A DNA stretch of 64,000 bases, taken from positions 186,001 through 250,000 of the forward strand of contig NZ_LIQI01000019.1 of NCBI RefSeq assembly GCF_001418105.1, written 5' to 3'. The first letter of the stretch is position 1; every line of letters starts with the position of its first letter. The position numbers and the translations under genes were made by a program. This stretch comes from Lacinutrix himadriensis (GTDB lineage: Bacteria; Bacteroidota; Bacteroidia; Flavobacteriales; Flavobacteriaceae). Shown piece by piece: positions 63,961-64,000 of the stretch. The notes under the pieces are model-generated. The model saw nothing but the letters and a program-made list of their open reading frames with translations, was not told where the DNA came from and did not search any database.

Positions 63961-64000
63961 CACACTGAAAACACAATATAATAATTTATAAAATTTTAAA

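Overview
The window is AT-rich and looks like chromosomal DNA of a marine-type member of the Flavobacteriaceae (Bacteroidota). Evidence: five intact proteins plus one relic carry type IX secretion (T9SS) type A C-terminal sorting domains; start regions carry promoter-like -7 boxes of the TAnnTTTG class; and the core genes (a menF-thioesterase-menD cluster, single-chain serine dehydratase, YifB, RluA, LytS/LytTR pair) are of flavobacterial type. No rRNA, tRNA, CRISPR array, phage or classical insertion sequence was seen. About 50 genes are described.

Layout. 1-5.2 kb: tail of an unknown gene, a CvfB-like RNA-binding protein, a DUF2853 protein, and the menaquinone cluster thioesterase-menF-menD. 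5.2-16.1 kb: accessory genes (hydrolase, two GNAT acetyltransferases, DUF1275 membrane protein, an AraC/MFS/peroxiredoxin cluster, two lipoproteins, a beta-lactamase-fold hydrolase, a methyltransferase) with many small dispersed repeats. 16.2-22 kb: two T9SS surface proteins around a decayed T9SS tail and copies of one hairpin. 22-33 kb: housekeeping (dnaK, sdaA, panB, an RluA pseudouridine synthase, yifB) with a membrane protein/histidine kinase unit and a YheT-like hydrolase. 33-42.2 kb: two very large paralogous FG-GAP surface proteins on either side of adenine deaminase. 42.3-51.5 kb: dsbD-tilS, a free-standing S23/four-helix-bundle gene beside a long purine/pyrimidine tract, a lipase, pabB, an aldose epimerase, a DEAD-box helicase and a GYF_2-like protein. 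51.6-64 kb: an ExbB/MotA-like fragment protein, a LytS/LytTR pair, lpd, a PAS-LuxR regulator, a CPBP protease, an S41 peptidase, an Lrp regulator divergent from a methionine gamma-lyase-like gene, a further T9SS protein and an NhaC antiporter.

The main points outside the plain gene list: (1) a T9SS sorting-domain relic flanked by inverted copies of a 24-bp hairpin; (2) three surface proteins sharing one C-terminal half under different N-terminal modules; (3) REP-like palindromes that have entered a coding sequence (pabB) and the loop of a terminator; (4) two genes (dsbD, aldose epimerase) broken by single-register slips in short homopolymers; (5) a stand-alone S23/bAvd-type gene next to a strand-asymmetric microsatellite; (6) two tandem double-hairpin units directly after dnaK; (7) a near-identical 62-bp repeat bounding 5.7 kb. 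None of these amounts to a proven new system; the most open are the hairpin/T9SS arrangement and the S23 locus.
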